Assembly: GCF_025447595.1 (NCBI RefSeq)
Contig: NZ_JAOEJU010000006.1
Coordinates: 1-64,000 of the forward strand
Length of the DNA: 64,000 bases
Reading direction: 5' to 3'
Origin: Pseudomonas koreensis
GTDB taxonomy: Bacteria; Pseudomonadota; Gammaproteobacteria; Pseudomonadales; Pseudomonadaceae
Shown: one piece after another, positions 19,557 through 29,829 of the stretch
Layout of the letters: the number at the start of each line of letters is the position of its first letter
How positions within the stretch are numbered: the stretch's first letter is position 1
Notes under the pieces: model-generated
What the model saw: the letters and a program-made list of their open reading frames with translations, nothing else
Database searches by the model: none
Told to the model about the DNA's origin: nothing
Made by a program: the position numbers and the translations under genes

Positions 19557-20021
19557 TTAATGAGCCGACGCCCACGGCAGAATCGGGATCGCGGTCACCG
19601 CATTCTGCGGACTACCCTCGATCAGGCGATCACTGTAGACCAGATACACCAGTGTATTGCGCTTCTTGTCGAGGAAACGCACAACCTGCATGGTCTTGAA
19701 CACCAGCGAAGTGCGCTCCTTGAACACCTCTTCGCCATCCTTCAACTCACCCTTGAAGTTGATCGGCCCAACCTGGCGGCAGGCAATGGACGCCTCGGCA
19801 CGATCCTCGGCCAAACCCAACCCACCCTTCACACCACCCGTCTTGGCGCGCGACAGATAGCAGGTCACACCTTCGACCTTCGGATCATCGAATGCCTCGA
19901 CCACGATCCGGTCGTTCGGCCCGACAAATTTGAACACCGTCGACACCTGACCGATTTCCTCGGCCGAGGCCAGCAATGGCAACGCCATCAACAACCCCAA
20001 CAATCCTTTTGCCATGCGCAT
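19557..20021 (-). CDS. creA: CreA family protein
   Basis: 154-residue secreted protein of the CreA family. An N-terminal signal peptide (residues 1-20, cleavage near LASA-EE) precedes the conserved body: [33 protein letters not shown], then [14 protein letters not shown]. Two cysteines (CYLS and ACRQ) may pair. Function is not known; the family is widespread in proteobacteria. It follows proB with an 11-bp gap, so the two are probably co-transcribed. Confidence 0.9.
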   Translation of the reverse strand: MRMAKGLLGLLMALPLLASAEEIGQVSTVFKFVGPNDRIVVEAFDDPKVEGVTCYLSRAKTGGVKGGLGLAEDRAEASIACRQVGPINFKGELKDGEEVFKERTSLVFKTMQVVRFLDKKRNTLVYLVYSDRLIEGSPQNAVTAIPILPWASAH

Positions 20022-20032
20022 TGCGCTTTTCC

Positions 20033-21151
20033 TCAGACCAGAATCAGATTGTCACGGTGAACCAGCTCCGGCTCAGCCATGTAACCCAGCAAACCGACAA
20101 TCGCATCCGACGACTGACCGATGATTTTTTGTGCTTCCAGCGCGCTGTAGTTCGCCAGGCCGCGGGCGATCTCACGACCGTCCGGCGCCACGCAAACCAC
20201 CATTTCGCCACGACGGAAACTGCCCTGAACCAGCTTGACACCAACCGGTAGCAAACTTTTGTTGCCCTGGGACAACGCTGAAACTGCGCCATCATCCAGC
20301 ACCAATGTGCCACGGGTTTGTAGATGCCCGGCCAGCCACTGCTTTCGCGCCGCGAGCATGCCGCGCTCAGGCGATAGCAGCGTACCGATGCGCTCGCCCG
20401 CTTTCAGACGATCCAGCACTCGCTCCAGACGCCCACCAACAATGATGGTGTGCGCCCCGGAACGGGCTGCCAGACGCGCCGCACGCAATTTGGTCTGCAT
20501 GCCGCCTCGACCCAGCGCACCACCAGTGCCGCCGGCCACCGCATCCAGGCTCGGATCATCGGCCCGCGCTTCGTAAATAAGCTGTGCATCAGGATTGTTG
20601 CGCGGATCTGCGTCGAACATACCGTCGCGATCAGTCAGGATCACCAGCAGATCGGCCTCGACCAGATTCGCCACCAGCGCTGCGAGCGTGTCGTTGTCGC
20701 CGAAGCGGATTTCGTCGGTGACCACGGTGTCGTTCTCGTTGATCACCGGGATGACCTTCAGCTCGACCAGCGCACGCAAGGTGCTGCGGGCATTCAGGTA
20801 GCGCTTGCGGTCGGACAGGTCGTCATGGGTCAGGAGAATCTGCGCGGTGTGTCGGCCATGTTCGGCAAAGCTCGATTCCCAGGCCTGCACCAAGCCCATC
20901 TGACCGATTGCTGCAGCGGCCTGGAGCTCGTGCATCGCACTGGGTCGTGCGGTCCAGCCCAGGCGACTCATGCCCGCCGCCACTGCCCCGGAGGACACCA
21001 ACACCAGCTCGACGCCAGCCTCATGCAAAGCCACCATCTGCTCGACCCAGACACCCATTGCCGCGCGATCCAGCCCTTTGCCATCCGCTGTCAGCAAAGC
21101 GCTGCCGATCTTCACGACCCAACGCTGCGCACCTGTCACTTTGCTCCGCAT
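20033..21151 (-). CDS. proB: Glutamate 5-kinase ProB
   Basis: 372-residue enzyme for the first step of proline synthesis, phosphorylating glutamate. The amino-acid kinase domain starts at [18 protein letters not shown] and includes [11 protein letters not shown] and [18 protein letters not shown]. The C-terminal PUA domain is present (about 280-360). Start at [11 protein letters not shown] (21151); a Met three codons earlier is possible. In this lineage it is followed by creA and preceded by obgE, as in other pseudomonads. Confidence 0.95.
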   Translation of the reverse strand: MRSKVTGAQRWVVKIGSALLTADGKGLDRAAMGVWVEQMVALHEAGVELVLVSSGAVAAGMSRLGWTARPSAMHELQAAAAIGQMGLVQAWESSFAEHGRHTAQILLTHDDLSDRKRYLNARSTLRALVELKVIPVINENDTVVTDEIRFGDNDTLAALVANLVEADLLVILTDRDGMFDADPRNNPDAQLIYEARADDPSLDAVAGGTGGALGRGGMQTKLRAARLAARSGAHTIIVGGRLERVLDRLKAGERIGTLLSPERGMLAARKQWLAGHLQTRGTLVLDDGAVSALSQGNKSLLPVGVKLVQGSFRRGEMVVCVAPDGREIARGLANYSALEAQKIIGQSSDAIVGLLGYMAEPELVHRDNLILV

Positions 21152-21244
21152 CATCTTCAACCTTAGCTTGAGGGCAGCGCGACCCAGCGCTGCCCGTGAC
21201 GTTATTCGTGGTTATTCGTGACCAACGATCAATTTCCAGATACT

Positions 21245-21268
21245 AAAACGCCGCTCGATTGAGCGGCG
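21245..21268 (-). terminator. Terminator of the rplU-rpmA-obgE region
   Basis: Minus strand CGCCGCTC-aatc-GAGCGGCG then TTTTAG, 20 bases after the obgE stop. Confidence 0.75.
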
Positions 21269-21288
21269 CTTAAGTTTACTGCAACGAA

Positions 21289-22551
<1,263 letters not shown>

Positions 22552-22661
22552 TCAAGACATAAGACTCTTGCAAAAATGAGCGCAGCGACCCCAATCCACG
22601 ACCTGCATCGCACGCCGGCAGCCCATACAAACAGCTTTGCAAGAGACTCACCCCACAAACG

Positions 22662-22690
22662 AAAAAGCCCCGTCGCAAGACAGGGCTTCT
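22662..22690 (-). terminator. Terminator after rpmA
   Basis: Minus strand aagccctg-tcttgcga-cggggctt followed by tttcg, 16 bases after the rpmA stop. Likely partial, allowing obgE its own or read-through expression. Confidence 0.75.
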
Positions 22691-22705
22691 CCAGCACTCT
22701 CGCAG

Positions 22706-22963
22706 TTAGGCTGCGATTACGCTCACGTAACGACGACCGAAGGCGCCTTTTACTTCAAACTTGATCACGCCTTCGATTTTCGCGAAGAGGGTGTGATCTT
22801 TACCCATGCCAACGCCGTAGCCAGCGTGGAATTGGGTGCCGCGCTGACGCACGATGATGTTGCCGGCCTTGATGACCTGGCCGCCATACATCTTCACGCC
22901 AAGGCGTTTGGCTTCTGAGTCGCGACCGTTACGGGTACTACCACCAGCTTTTTTGTGTGCCAT
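22706..22963 (-). CDS. rpmA: 50S ribosomal protein L27
   Basis: 85-residue L27 with the standard N-terminus [23 protein letters not shown], which reaches the peptidyl-transferase centre, and the body [18 protein letters not shown] at 22963 preceded by AGGAGAAT. Follows rplU by 35 bases. Confidence 0.98.
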   Translation of the reverse strand: MAHKKAGGSTRNGRDSEAKRLGVKMYGGQVIKAGNIIVRQRGTQFHAGYGVGMGKDHTLFAKIEGVIKFEVKGAFGRRYVSVIAA

Positions 22964-22998
22964 GAGTTCAATTCTCCTAGTGAGGAATTAGGCTGTAA

Positions 22999-23310
22999 TT
23001 AAGCCTGAATACCGGTGATTTTGATCTCGGTGAACCACTGGCGGTGGCCCATACGCTTCATGTGGTGCTTACGGCGACGGAACTTGATGATGCGGACTTT
23101 ATCGTGACGACCTTGGGAGATCACTTCAGCCTTGACGGTTGCGCCAGCAACAACAGGTGCGCCGATGTTCACGTCGTCGCCGTTGGCGACCAACAGAACG
23201 CGGTCAAAAGTCACGGATTCGCCAGTAGCGACTTCCAGTTTTTCGATCTTCAGGTATTCACCTTCAGCGACCTTGTATTGCTTACCGCCGGTAACGATTA
23301 CTGCGTACAT
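22999..23310 (-). CDS. rplU: 50S ribosomal protein L21
   Basis: 103-residue L21. The sequence [24 protein letters not shown] at the start and [26 protein letters not shown] at the end are diagnostic. ATG at 23310, preceded by GGAGAAAT. First gene of rplU-rpmA-obgE, divergent from ispB. Confidence 0.97.
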   Translation of the reverse strand: MYAVIVTGGKQYKVAEGEYLKIEKLEVATGESVTFDRVLLVANGDDVNIGAPVVAGATVKAEVISQGRHDKVRIIKFRRRKHHMKRMGHRQWFTEIKITGIQA

Positions 23311-23551
23311 GGTATTTCTCCGATAATCCTGCTCACCCAGCTCTTTATAAGAAGAGGTATTGGCTGGCATGGCTGCATGGGGCTGGAACGGCCCAAGTGC
23401 AATTGCGTAAGGCAGGTGCTGCCCAGGAAGTTCAGGGTGCGCGATTGTACGCAAGCCTTCGAAGTCATGCAAGGGGCCGTCCATCGCGCCTTGACAGGCC
23501 CGGACGTGGGTCCTAGCATGCCGCGCAACCCTTCTGGAGCGACTGTCGCTG

Positions 23552-24520
23552 ATGCAACCCCAAGCTTTCTACCGCGCGGTGGCGGACGATTTTAGCGCCG
23601 TCGACGGCATCATCAAGAAGCAGCTGACTTCCCGAGTGCCGCTGGTATCGAAAATCGGCGATTACATCACCTCGGCCGGTGGCAAACGCCTGCGGCCTTT
23701 ATTGGTACTGCTGTGTGGCAAGGCCCTGGGTCGCGAAGGCGACGACATGCGTCTGCTGGCCGCCACCATCGAATTCCTGCACACCGCCACCCTGCTGCAT
23801 GACGACGTGGTCGACATGTCCGGCATGCGCCGTGGCCGTTCGACCGCCAACGCCATGTGGGGCAACGCCCCGAGCGTACTGGTCGGCGACTTCCTGTACT
23901 CGCGCTCGTTCGAGATGATGGTCGAGCTGGGCTCGATGCCGGTGATGAAGATCCTGTCCCAGGCCACGCGCATCATCGCCGAAGGCGAAGTGCTGCAGTT
24001 GTCCAAGGTTCGCGACGCCAGCACCACCGAAGAAACCTACATGGAAGTCATTCGCGGCAAGACCGCGATGCTGTTCGAGGCTTCGACCCACAGCGCCGCC
24101 GCGCTGGCCGGTGCCACCGCCGAGCAGAGCGAAGCCCTGCGCACCTTCGGCGATCATCTGGGTGTTGCGTTCCAACTGGTCGATGACTTGCTCGACTACA
24201 AAGGCGACGCCGAAACCCTGGGCAAGAACGTCGGTGACGATCTGGCCGAAGGCAAGCCGACCCTGCCGCTGATCTACACCATGCGCGAAGGCACGCCAGA
24301 GCAGGCCGCACTGGTACGCCAGGCGATCCAGAAAGGCGGGATCGAAGACCTGGAAAGCATCCGCATCGCCGTGGAAGCCTCCGGTTCGCTGGAATACACC
24401 GCGCAACTGGCCCGTGACTATGTGGCCCGTGCGATCAAGTGCCTCGACGCGCTGCCGGCCAGCGAATACCGCGATGCACTGGTTGAACTGAGCGAGTTCG
24501 CGGTCGCCCGCACGCACTGA
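23552..24520 (+). CDS. ispB: Octaprenyl/polyprenyl diphosphate synthase IspB
   Basis: 322-residue trans-prenyltransferase making the side chain of ubiquinone. First Asp-rich motif [16 protein letters not shown] (about 80-95), second DDLLDYKGD (about 210), GGKRLRPLL near 47. In Pseudomonas the product is usually a nonaprenyl chain (UQ-9); chain length cannot be read from the sequence here. Divergent from rplU, ends in a strong terminator. Confidence 0.94.
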   Translation: MQPQAFYRAVADDFSAVDGIIKKQLTSRVPLVSKIGDYITSAGGKRLRPLLVLLCGKALGREGDDMRLLAATIEFLHTATLLHDDVVDMSGMRRGRSTANAMWGNAPSVLVGDFLYSRSFEMMVELGSMPVMKILSQATRIIAEGEVLQLSKVRDASTTEETYMEVIRGKTAMLFEASTHSAAALAGATAEQSEALRTFGDHLGVAFQLVDDLLDYKGDAETLGKNVGDDLAEGKPTLPLIYTMREGTPEQAALVRQAIQKGGIEDLESIRIAVEASGSLEYTAQLARDYVARAIKCLDALPASEYRDALVELSEFAVARTH

Positions 24521-24536
24521 TCAACGCCGCATCATC

Positions 24537-24576
24537 AAAAAACCGCAGCCTCCGTCGGAGCCTGCGGTTTTTTGTT
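24537..24576 (+). terminator. Terminator of ispB
   Basis: Stem aaaaccgcagcctcc / ggagcctgcggtttt (imperfect at one position) followed by ttttgtt, 16 bases after the stop. Confidence 0.9.
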
Positions 24577-24645
24577 GCCTGCCATCAACGGCTAAAACCC
24601 TATACAATATGCGACTTTTAGCGATCCCCTCTCCAAGGAGCCTTA

Positions 24646-24987
24646 GTGAGCACGTTGCCTCCCTGCCCGAAATGCAATTCCGAATACACCTACGAAGACG
24701 GCACCCAACTGGTGTGCCCGGAGTGCGCCCACGAGTGGTCTGCCGGCGGTGAAGCCGAAGTGGCGTCCGATGACGCCGTGAAGAAAGATTCGGTCGGTAA
24801 CGTCCTGCAGGACGGCGACACCATTACCGTAATCAAAGACCTGAAGGTCAAGGGCACCTCGCTGGTCGTGAAGGTCGGCACCAAGGTCAAGAACATCCGC
24901 CTGTGCGATGGCGATCACGACATCGACTGCAAGATCGACGGCATCGGCCCGATGAAACTCAAATCCGAGTTCGTCAGAAAAGTCTGA
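24646..24987 (+). CDS. yjdM: YjdM/PhnA-type zinc-ribbon protein
   Basis: 113-residue protein of the PhnA (YjdM) family. N-terminal zinc ribbon [25 protein letters not shown] (two CxxC pairs), then the SH3-like C-terminal domain with [34 protein letters not shown]. Despite the old name it is not needed for phosphonate use; function unclear. The start is GTG at 24646 with AAGGAG upstream. A TATACAAT box is seen at 24601-24608. Confidence 0.92.
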   Translation: MSTLPPCPKCNSEYTYEDGTQLVCPECAHEWSAGGEAEVASDDAVKKDSVGNVLQDGDTITVIKDLKVKGTSLVVKVGTKVKNIRLCDGDHDIDCKIDGIGPMKLKSEFVRKV

Positions 24988-25150
24988 GTCTGCTGTCTTC
25001 CATCCCGCGCCCGCCGTGGGATGGAGCTTCGCCCTCCCCCGCAACCCCCAGCAAATCCACGCGATAGCCAAACGCCAGCCGTTTTGACCTTACGCAATCT
25101 TTACCCGCAAAAAATCACAAACCGCCAATAGGCGCTTGCTATTTGACGAA

Positions 25151-25165
25151 TAAGAATTATTCTCA
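25151..25165. promoter_or_regulatory. Fur box
   Basis: TAAGAAT-T-ATTCTCA: a 7-1-7 inverted repeat with 6 of 7 symmetric positions, close to TGATAATnATTATCA. It sits 30 bases before the start of the small gene at 25195, next to a TTGACG -35-like element at 25143, well placed for iron-dependent repression. Confidence 0.7.
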
Positions 25166-25194
25166 TTGAAACCCTTTCAATGGAGATGAGAACC

Positions 25195-25452
25195 ATGACT
25201 TATTTGATCGACGCCTGGCTGGATCGCCCGCACCCGTACCTCAGGATCCTGCATCGGGAAACCGGTGAAGTCTGCGCTGTACTGGAAGAAGAAGCCCTGC
25301 ACGAGTTGCAGGATCAAGGGGATCTGGACGTCACTGGTCTGAGTTCCAGCGAGCCCTTGGTGCTCAAGGAGCTGGTACGCAATCTGTTCCTGTTCTGCTA
25401 TGCCCGGGCCTTGCGCCCGACCAGTGAACTGCACAACAAGATCGAAGTATGA
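25195..25452 (+). CDS. Small conserved protein under a Fur box (PA4570-like)
   Basis: 85-residue soluble protein, start chosen at MTYLIDAWLDRP (25195) behind GGAGATGAG; an in-frame ATG 15 bases upstream is possible. No known domain that I recognise; the sequence has YLRILHRETGEVCAVLEEEALHEL and then KELVRNLFLFCYARAL. The place between ispB and the FKBP gene matches P. aeruginosa PA4570, which I recall as an iron-starvation-induced hypothetical. The Fur box upstream supports iron control. Function unknown. Confidence 0.82.
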   Translation: MTYLIDAWLDRPHPYLRILHRETGEVCAVLEEEALHELQDQGDLDVTGLSSSEPLVLKELVRNLFLFCYARALRPTSELHNKIEV

Positions 25453-25501
25453 AAACGGCGGAGAAACCCTGCACAAGCCACGCTTGTGCAGGGTAACGGG
25501 A

Positions 25502-26119
25502 TTACAGAACGTCGAGCAGCTCGACGTCGAACACCAGAACGCTGTGCGGCGGGATGCTGCCAACGCCTTGAGCGCCGTAAGCCAGTTCGCTCGGCACGTA
25601 CAGACGCCATTTGCTGCCGGCATTCATCAGTTGCAGGGCTTCGGTCCAGCCAGCGATAACGCCACCCACCGGGAATTCAGCCGGCTGGCCACGCTCGTAG
25701 GAGCTGTCGAACACGGTGCCGTCGATCAGCGTGCCGTGGTAGTGAGTACGCACGGTGTCTTCACGGGATGGCTTGGCGCCTTCACCTTGAGTCAGCACTT
25801 CGAACTGCAGGCCGGAAGCCAGAGTGGTGATGCCTTCTTTCTTGGCGTTTTCAGCCAGGAATGCCAGGCCTTCGCCAGCGGCGGCTTCAGCTTTGGCAGC
25901 GGCTTCGGCTTGCATGATCTCGCGGATCACCTTGAAGCTGGCGGACATGGCTTCCTGGCTTACACGGCTTTCCTTACCGGCGAATGCGTCGGTCAGACCA
26001 GCCAGGATGGCGTCCAGGCTGACACCCGGTGGCGGGTTGTCGCGCAGCTGGTCACCCAGCTGACGGCCGATGCCGTAGCTGACGCGGGTTTCGTCGGTGG
26101 ACAGATTTACTTCGGACAT
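25502..26119 (-). CDS. fklB: FKBP-type peptidyl-prolyl isomerase, FklB/Mip-like
   Basis: 205-residue two-part PPIase: an N-terminal helical dimerisation domain (VSYGIGRQLGDQLRDNPPPGVSLDAILAGLTDAFAG) and a C-terminal FKBP domain (VRTHYHGTLIDGTVFDSSYERGQPAEFPVGGVIAGWTEAL ... PSELAYGAQGVGSIPPHSVLVFDVELLDV). No signal peptide, so FklB-like and cytoplasmic, not FkpA. Start set at MSEVNLSTDE (26119); the longer frame has no homology. Confidence 0.93.
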   Translation of the reverse strand: MSEVNLSTDETRVSYGIGRQLGDQLRDNPPPGVSLDAILAGLTDAFAGKESRVSQEAMSASFKVIREIMQAEAAAKAEAAAGEGLAFLAENAKKEGITTLASGLQFEVLTQGEGAKPSREDTVRTHYHGTLIDGTVFDSSYERGQPAEFPVGGVIAGWTEALQLMNAGSKWRLYVPSELAYGAQGVGSIPPHSVLVFDVELLDVL

Positions 26120-26245
26120 GACACTGCTCCGCTGTGCGGACGGCCTCAGGACATGCCGTGCGTACACAGCGCGTCCCGGCGCGCCCGGAACCAAAAGGGC
26201 GAGCAGACTAGCACAGTTGCTCCGGCATTGATCAGGCCCCGGGGC

Positions 26246-26551
26246 CTACAGTGCGGATCGCCAGGCCAGCGGCACCTTCAGGCTTTCTTCGCCACTGGCG
26301 CCAAGACCGCACATTTCATCGTGCACCGAGGTGTGCACCAGGTTGAACGGCAGCACCGGAAAGTTATGCAGCACATCCCGGGCATGCTCGACCGAACGCA
26401 GCGTCAGCATCCTCCCTTGCGGGTCGCTCAGCGGGTACGCCGCTCCATGCATCCGGGCCTCAAGCAGATAGATCCCGCCCTCCATGGAGATCAGGTTCAG
26501 TTCGTCGACCTTTCTGGCGACGGCAAACGCATTCAACTCTTGCAGGTTCAT
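26246..26551 (-). CDS. DUF6482-type small protein
   Basis: 101-residue soluble protein, MNLQELNAFAVARKVDELNLISMEGGIYLLEARMHG... with a later VHDEMCGLGA. It looks like the short Pseudomonas family now called DUF6482; I am moderately sure of that name. No motif suggests an activity. Stands alone between fklB and the UPF0114 gene on the minus strand. Confidence 0.75.
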   Translation of the reverse strand: MNLQELNAFAVARKVDELNLISMEGGIYLLEARMHGAAYPLSDPQGRMLTLRSVEHARDVLHNFPVLPFNLVHTSVHDEMCGLGASGEESLKVPLAWRSAL

Positions 26552-26630
26552 GAACGCACCTCACGCGGTGGCGAGCCTTGAGACCTACAGGGATATGCCT
26601 CGGCCGATCAAAGTACAAGCCACAAACGAC

Positions 26631-26665
26631 ACCGCCCGTCTGTTTCGCAACAGACGGGCGGTTTT
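26631..26665 (-). terminator. Strong hairpin after the UPF0114 gene
   Basis: Perfect 12-base stem accgcccgtctg / cagacgggcggt with a tttcgcaa loop. The better T-run (ttttgtt) is on the plus-strand side although the preceding gene is on the minus strand, so the working direction is unclear. Confidence 0.5.
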
Positions 26666-26686
26666 GTTACAGCAATCGTCAGCCCA

Positions 26687-27175
26687 TCAGTGCTTGGTGA
26701 GCTTGTCCAGATACCCCATGGCGAACGCCGAGATCACGAAGGTCATGTGGATGATCACGTACCACATCAGGTGCTCGGGATCGACGTTTTTGGCATCCAT
26801 GAAGATCCGCAGCAGGTGGATCGAGGAGATCGCCACGATCGACGCCGCCACTTTCATCTTCAGCGACGAGGAGTCCATGGTGCCCAGCCAGCTGAGCTTC
26901 TCCTTGCCTTCATCGATGTTCAGCTCGGAGACGAAGTTCTCATAGCCGGAAATCATCACCATCACCAGCAAGCCGCCGACCAGCGCCATGTCGATCAGCG
27001 ACAGCAGCACCAGAATCAGCTCGGACTCGGCCATGGAGAAGACGTTGGGAATGACATGAAACACTTCCTGGAAGAATTTCAATGCCAGCGCCAGCAGACC
27101 CAGGGACAGCCCGATGTAGATCGGCGCCAGCAGCCAGCGCGTGGCGTACATTGCATTTTCGATAAAGCGTTCCAT
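26687..27175 (-). CDS. UPF0114 (YqhA) family membrane protein
   Basis: 162-residue inner-membrane protein with four hydrophobic segments (about 10-33, 50-75, 105-122, 133-155). The sequence [26 protein letters not shown] and the loop [13 protein letters not shown] are typical of the UPF0114/YqhA family. Function unknown. Divergent from the lipoprotein gene at 27338. Confidence 0.92.
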   Translation of the reverse strand: MERFIENAMYATRWLLAPIYIGLSLGLLALALKFFQEVFHVIPNVFSMAESELILVLLSLIDMALVGGLLVMVMISGYENFVSELNIDEGKEKLSWLGTMDSSSLKMKVAASIVAISSIHLLRIFMDAKNVDPEHLMWYVIIHMTFVISAFAMGYLDKLTKH

Positions 27176-27337
27176 TGACTCTCACACAAAAAGGGTTGAA
27201 ATCGGCGGCGAGTATACCAGCCGCCCATGACAGCCAGAAACCGCCCGAAAATCCGCCACCTGCGCGTGTGTATCAAAGTTTTTCTGCTAGTGTCCAAATG
27301 ATTGACAGCCCAGCGACAGTGGACAGGACGACTGGAA

Positions 27338-29167
27338 ATGGATGTGCGATTGCCGATAACGACTGCCGGAATTTGCTTCGCCCTGTTGCTTGGCGGGTGT
27401 TCGCCCGGCGATGAAAAAACCGCCGTCAGCCTCGAAGAAAAGACCGCTCAATTCGAGCAATCGCTGGACGCCATCACCGATCCGAAACTCAAGGACGCCG
27501 TGACCGAACTCGGCGGCTCGCTACTGTTGCTCGAACGCGCGCAACTGCGACTCGACAACAAGCCGCCCCGGACCGAATACGGCGAAGACGCCCTCGCCGT
27601 ACTCCGGCATTACCCGACACCCCAGGCGCTGGTCGACACTTTCATCAATGGCCTGTTCGTACTGCACAAGGATTCCAGCTCCGATTACCTCACCGACCTG
27701 CAACCGGTGTTCCCTTTCGTGCTCAACATCCCCGGCGGCTTTCTATTCCCCCATGGCGTGGAATGGCAATCGGTAACCCTGAGCAACAAACGGGTCATCG
27801 CCTATCAGCCGGAGTGGTCGGAAACCGATCCGGGCATTCAGTTGAGTCCGTCCAGCTCCAACGTCACCAGCCCCGATGACCTGACCGTCACCTACCCGTT
27901 CATCGAAGGGCTGAATGTCGACAAGAAGAACCTGCCACGCCCGGTCAGCCTGCAAGGCCAGGTGGAGGTCATCGCCCCGAAACGCCTGCACAGTTTCAAT
28001 CTGGATAAAAAGGACGTCGGCCAGACCCGCTCCGACGGAAACCTCAGCGTGACCCTGCTGAAACTGGACACGCACTACGCCGAACTCGAGTTCCGCAATC
28101 AGTTGCCGCTCGCCCCTGAAGTCGCCAACACCCGGCTCAATCCGTTGATCGTCCAGGCCCGCGATTCAACGGGCCAGTATCTGGTGCGTGCCGGCGCCAT
28201 CAACGAAAACCCCGAGCAGGTGGCGTTCTATCAAAAACAGCTGACCTACCTGCAACAGCAAACAACCTGGAGCGAGGCGCTGGAAAAAAAGCTGGACGAT
28301 GAACAGCAAGCCTTTGAGCAACAACATCCGCACCACTACAACAAGGTCTATTTCAACGGCCCGATCGACACCCTCGAAGTCAGCCTGCTGGACTTTTCCG
28401 AAGCGACCGTTACCCGCAAGGCGCTGGATCTGCCCGTGCGCGAATTCGATCCGCACACCACGGAAAAAACCGTGCAGCCGCTCGACCTGCCGATCACCGT
28501 CTACGACGACCAGGCACCCGACTGGCTCAAGGGCGCATCTCTGACTGAAGAACAGCTGAAAAGCGGCGTTCATATACGCCAGTCGGTTGAAGAGCCGAGC
28601 GCCGCGCGCATTGAGTTCGACCACCGTAAAACCTTCAACGATGAAATGCTTGGCGACGACTTCAGCCCCGGCGAAAGCCCGGTGACGTTCTTCACTGAAA
28701 AGCACAATGGAAAACTCGACGAGCCGATCGAACTGCCGCCCGAGGCGTATCAGGTCGATCCGCTACAGGCGACGATCACCTATGACCTGAACCTGTTCCC
28801 GGAAACCCCGGCGATTGCCGTCGGCTCGATGCCATTGTTCCTGGCAACAGTGGACAAACAAACCTATGAATCCAAGACTCTGCCTAAAGGTCTGGAAATC
28901 AGAAACAACACCTTGGTGGTGGATTTGAAGCGATTCCCGGCCAACGAATGGCGATTCTTCGTCAAGGACGACAGCGGTCATTACCTGAAGCAGATTCTGT
29001 CAGTCAGCCATGACGCGAGCGCGGAGGGGCCGGCGTTATTCGGCGTGCATTATTTCTACGGCCGTCCGACGCACGTGGAAACCTACCAGCGAACCGACCT
29101 CGCCACCGTGCAATACGGCTTTGAGGTCAAACTCGACAAAGCGCAGACCCAGGGCGCTGCACCCTGA
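27338..29167 (+). CDS. Large uncharacterised lipoprotein
   Basis: 609-residue predicted lipoprotein. Signal peptide with lipobox LLGG-C21 (start at MDVRLPITTAG, 27338); residue +2 is Ser, so outer-membrane sorting is expected. After a charged helical stretch (about 25-75), the rest appears beta-rich and soluble (for example VTYPFIEGLNVDKKNLPRPVSLQGQVEVIAPKRLH); a Lys/Gln/Glu-rich helical part is near 300-345. I do not recognise a named domain. Located between the UPF0114 gene and a conserved hypothetical. Function unknown. Confidence 0.8.
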   Translation: MDVRLPITTAGICFALLLGGCSPGDEKTAVSLEEKTAQFEQSLDAITDPKLKDAVTELGGSLLLLERAQLRLDNKPPRTEYGEDALAVLRHYPTPQALVDTFINGLFVLHKDSSSDYLTDLQPVFPFVLNIPGGFLFPHGVEWQSVTLSNKRVIAYQPEWSETDPGIQLSPSSSNVTSPDDLTVTYPFIEGLNVDKKNLPRPVSLQGQVEVIAPKRLHSFNLDKKDVGQTRSDGNLSVTLLKLDTHYAELEFRNQLPLAPEVANTRLNPLIVQARDSTGQYLVRAGAINENPEQVAFYQKQLTYLQQQTTWSEALEKKLDDEQQAFEQQHPHHYNKVYFNGPIDTLEVSLLDFSEATVTRKALDLPVREFDPHTTEKTVQPLDLPITVYDDQAPDWLKGASLTEEQLKSGVHIRQSVEEPSAARIEFDHRKTFNDEMLGDDFSPGESPVTFFTEKHNGKLDEPIELPPEAYQVDPLQATITYDLNLFPETPAIAVGSMPLFLATVDKQTYESKTLPKGLEIRNNTLVVDLKRFPANEWRFFVKDDSGHYLKQILSVSHDASAEGPALFGVHYFYGRPTHVETYQRTDLATVQYGFEVKLDKAQTQGAAP

Positions 29168-29188
29168 TCGACGCTGATGGTCGGCACT

Positions 29189-29518
29189 CTAGTGATCGAA
29201 AGTGCCGATGCTGCGTCCGCGCCCACCGTTGATTTGCCGCAACTGCGCCTGCAGATGCAACGACCAGATCTGTGGATCATTGGCCAGTTCATAGCCGTGC
29301 ATCGTCAGGCTTTCAACGATGGTGTCGAGAATCGACTCGGCGGCGATCGGTCCGTGGAACGGGCCCTGGGCTTTGATGGCGGAAGGTTGTTCACCGGCCA
29401 TGCCGGCGGCGAAGAGCAATGTCCACATGCCGTTATCGCCGGCCAACGGCTTGATGGCGCATTCGATACGGGTCACGAGACCCAGGCATTGACGGGTGAG
29501 GCAGAGGTTGCGCGACAT
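29189..29518 (-). CDS. Conserved hypothetical protein (PA4575-like position)
   Basis: 109-residue protein, MSRNLCLTRQCLGLVTRIECAIKPLAGDNGMWTLLFAAGMAGEQPSAI..., ending in QAQLRQINGGRGRSIGTFDH. It appears globular, with no signal peptide. I believe it is the conserved short hypothetical found next to the Lon-like protease gene in pseudomonads, but no domain is recognisable. Convergent with the lipoprotein gene (21 bp between stops). Confidence 0.65.
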   Translation of the reverse strand: MSRNLCLTRQCLGLVTRIECAIKPLAGDNGMWTLLFAAGMAGEQPSAIKAQGPFHGPIAAESILDTIVESLTMHGYELANDPQIWSLHLQAQLRQINGGRGRSIGTFDH

Positions 29519-29720
29519 GGCGGCGACCCTCGGTAAAGCCGGTGTTCAGCCCTTGCTGAAGAGCTGTTTCGATCCAGTGATACTGTCGATGTCCTTGAGC
29601 AGAGAATAGAAGAAAAGTCCGCCGCGCAAGCCGCACAGAACCAGAAGGCGCCGAATGGTCATTGTGTGAATATTGACGCCAGAGTGATGGCACTTTTGCT
29701 CGAAACTCATCCAAAACAAA
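29519..29720. other. Non-coding stretch between 29189 gene and the Lon-like gene
   Basis: Together with the REPIN at 29721-29810 this fills about 310 bases. A short minus-strand frame (MTIRRLLVLCGLRGGLFFYS...) runs here but extends into the repeat and has no convincing ribosome site; I see no real gene. Confidence 0.6.
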
Positions 29721-29810
29721 TGTGGGAGCGAGCTTGCTCGCGAAAGCGTTTTATCAGGCAACGTATTCGTAGACTGACAGGACGCCTTCGCGAGCAAGCT
29801 CGCTCCCACA
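29721..29810. repeat. REPIN
   Basis: Left tgtgggagcgagcttgctcgcga, right tcgcgagcaagctcgctcccaca, about 44 bases between. Same head-to-head order as at 12403-12492. Confidence 0.9.
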
Positions 29811-29829
29811 GGGAACAACAATAACGAGA

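Noticed and set aside
29546..29821. Small minus-strand frame before the Lon-like gene
   Set aside because: Its N-terminal half is translated REPIN sequence and there is no ribosome site.
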